Of a stretch of 6,130 nt of DNA, positions 6,009-6,130 are shown piece after piece (within the stretch, counting starts at the first letter, position 1; each line of letters opens with the position of its first letter). The position numbers were made by a program, and so were the translations under genes. Below the pieces are notes generated by a model. The model was given only the letters and a program-made list of their open reading frames with translations, was not told the DNA's origin and ran no database searches. Source of the stretch: an uncultured Rhodospirillales bacterium (GTDB lineage: Bacteria > Pseudomonadota > Alphaproteobacteria > Acetobacterales > Acetobacteraceae); contig CAIYPH010000633.1 in the NCBI GenBank assembly GCA_903928045.1, positions 1 through 6,130 on the forward strand, written 5' to 3'.

Positions 6009-6050
6009 GCTAAATTTTCTCTCTGAGCCAATTTTTCCTTCCGGCCCTCG

Positions 6051-6067
6051 ACTGCCACGCTGGCGGT
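6051..6067 (+). repeat. Small stem-loop, 7 bp with CGC triloop
   Basis: ACTGCCA and TGGCGGT pair around CGC. One of the seven pairs is a G-U wobble only on the rightward RNA; on the leftward strand it is a mismatch, so the hairpin is better as rightward RNA. It is not followed by a U run, so not an obvious terminator. Role unknown. Confidence 0.3.
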
Positions 6068-6106
6068 GAGAGAACCCTGACCACAGACAAGCCAGAAAGG
6101 CGGGTC

Positions 6107-6130
6107 GCGGGGGCGGTATAGCGCCCCCGC
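6107..6130. repeat. Perfect 9-bp inverted repeat, GC-rich terminator-like hairpin at window edge
   Basis: GCGGGGGCG (6107-6115) and CGCCCCCGC (6122-6130) are exact reverse complements around the 6-base loop GTATAG. Such a stem is strong enough for an intrinsic terminator, but the window stops at the last stem base so a rightward U tract cannot be seen, and on the leftward strand the following bases contain only a TTT a dozen bases away. It may serve a gene or small RNA reading rightward, or a neighbour outside the window. Confidence 0.5.

Larger units (their letters stand above)
5947..6130. other. AT-rich then GC-rich non-coding stretch at right edge
   Basis: Composition drops sharply to AT-rich from about 5965 to 6040, then returns to GC-rich. 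It holds the leftward promoter and Shine-Dalgarno described separately and two potential hairpins. I see no gene with coding-like codon use. All three leftward frames happen to stay open from the right edge for 120-185 bases, so the tail of a gene from outside cannot be fully excluded, but their third positions are AT-rich in the AT-rich part, unlike every real gene here. Confidence 0.5.

Noticed and set aside
5952..6068. 38-codon rightward open frame in the AT-rich gap
   Set aside because: AAGG lies immediately next to its ATG with no usable spacing, it overlaps the leftward promoter, and its codon use is unlike the other genes.
1..6130. CRISPR array, tRNA, insertion sequence or phage genes
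   Set aside because: No regularly spaced direct repeats, cloverleaf-like sequence, transposase motif or terminal repeats were seen; all coding space is taken by housekeeping or metabolic genes.

Overview
This is a GC-rich window of about 70% GC by eye, with strong G/C preference at third codon positions. It looks like ordinary chromosome of an alphaproteobacterium; Acetobacteraceae or another Rhodospirillales-like lineage is my best guess, inferred from composition and protein style and not from a marker gene. I recognise four complete genes of known families, one complete unknown gene, and the last codons of a sixth gene. I see no mobile element, CRISPR array, tRNA or rRNA, and nothing that makes a convincing undescribed system.

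Layout, left to right: (1) the final 11 codons of a rightward short-chain dehydrogenase; (2) a leftward pair encoding a Tat-exported family-5 solute-binding protein (1297-2865) and an M20-type amidohydrolase of the N-carbamoyl-amino-acid/allantoate class (33-1283), 13 bp apart and probably one transcript; (3) a 75-bp divergent intergenic region with a near-perfect 20-bp palindrome; (4) a rightward PfkB-family sugar kinase resembling YihV (2941-3834); (5) a leftward DEAD-box RNA helicase with a DbpA-like C-terminal domain (3831-5486, or 5519 with an upstream GTG start); (6) a leftward 123-residue protein of unknown function (5575-5946) upstream of the helicase; (7) about 180 bp of AT-rich then GC-rich non-coding DNA with a good leftward promoter and a perfect 9-bp-stem hairpin at the window edge.

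The binding protein and amidohydrolase plausibly form a scavenging pair: a periplasmic receptor captures a small amidated or carbamoylated compound or peptide, and the cytoplasmic enzyme cleaves the amide. No permease or ATPase gene is in view. The kinase is divergent from this pair and may share its control region, but a common pathway is unproven. The helicase and the unknown gene form a separate leftward unit, probably RNA metabolism. A compact structural oddity is that both convergent gene pairs end on the same tetranucleotide, CTAG, which supplies TAG stops to both strands and leaves no intergenic space.
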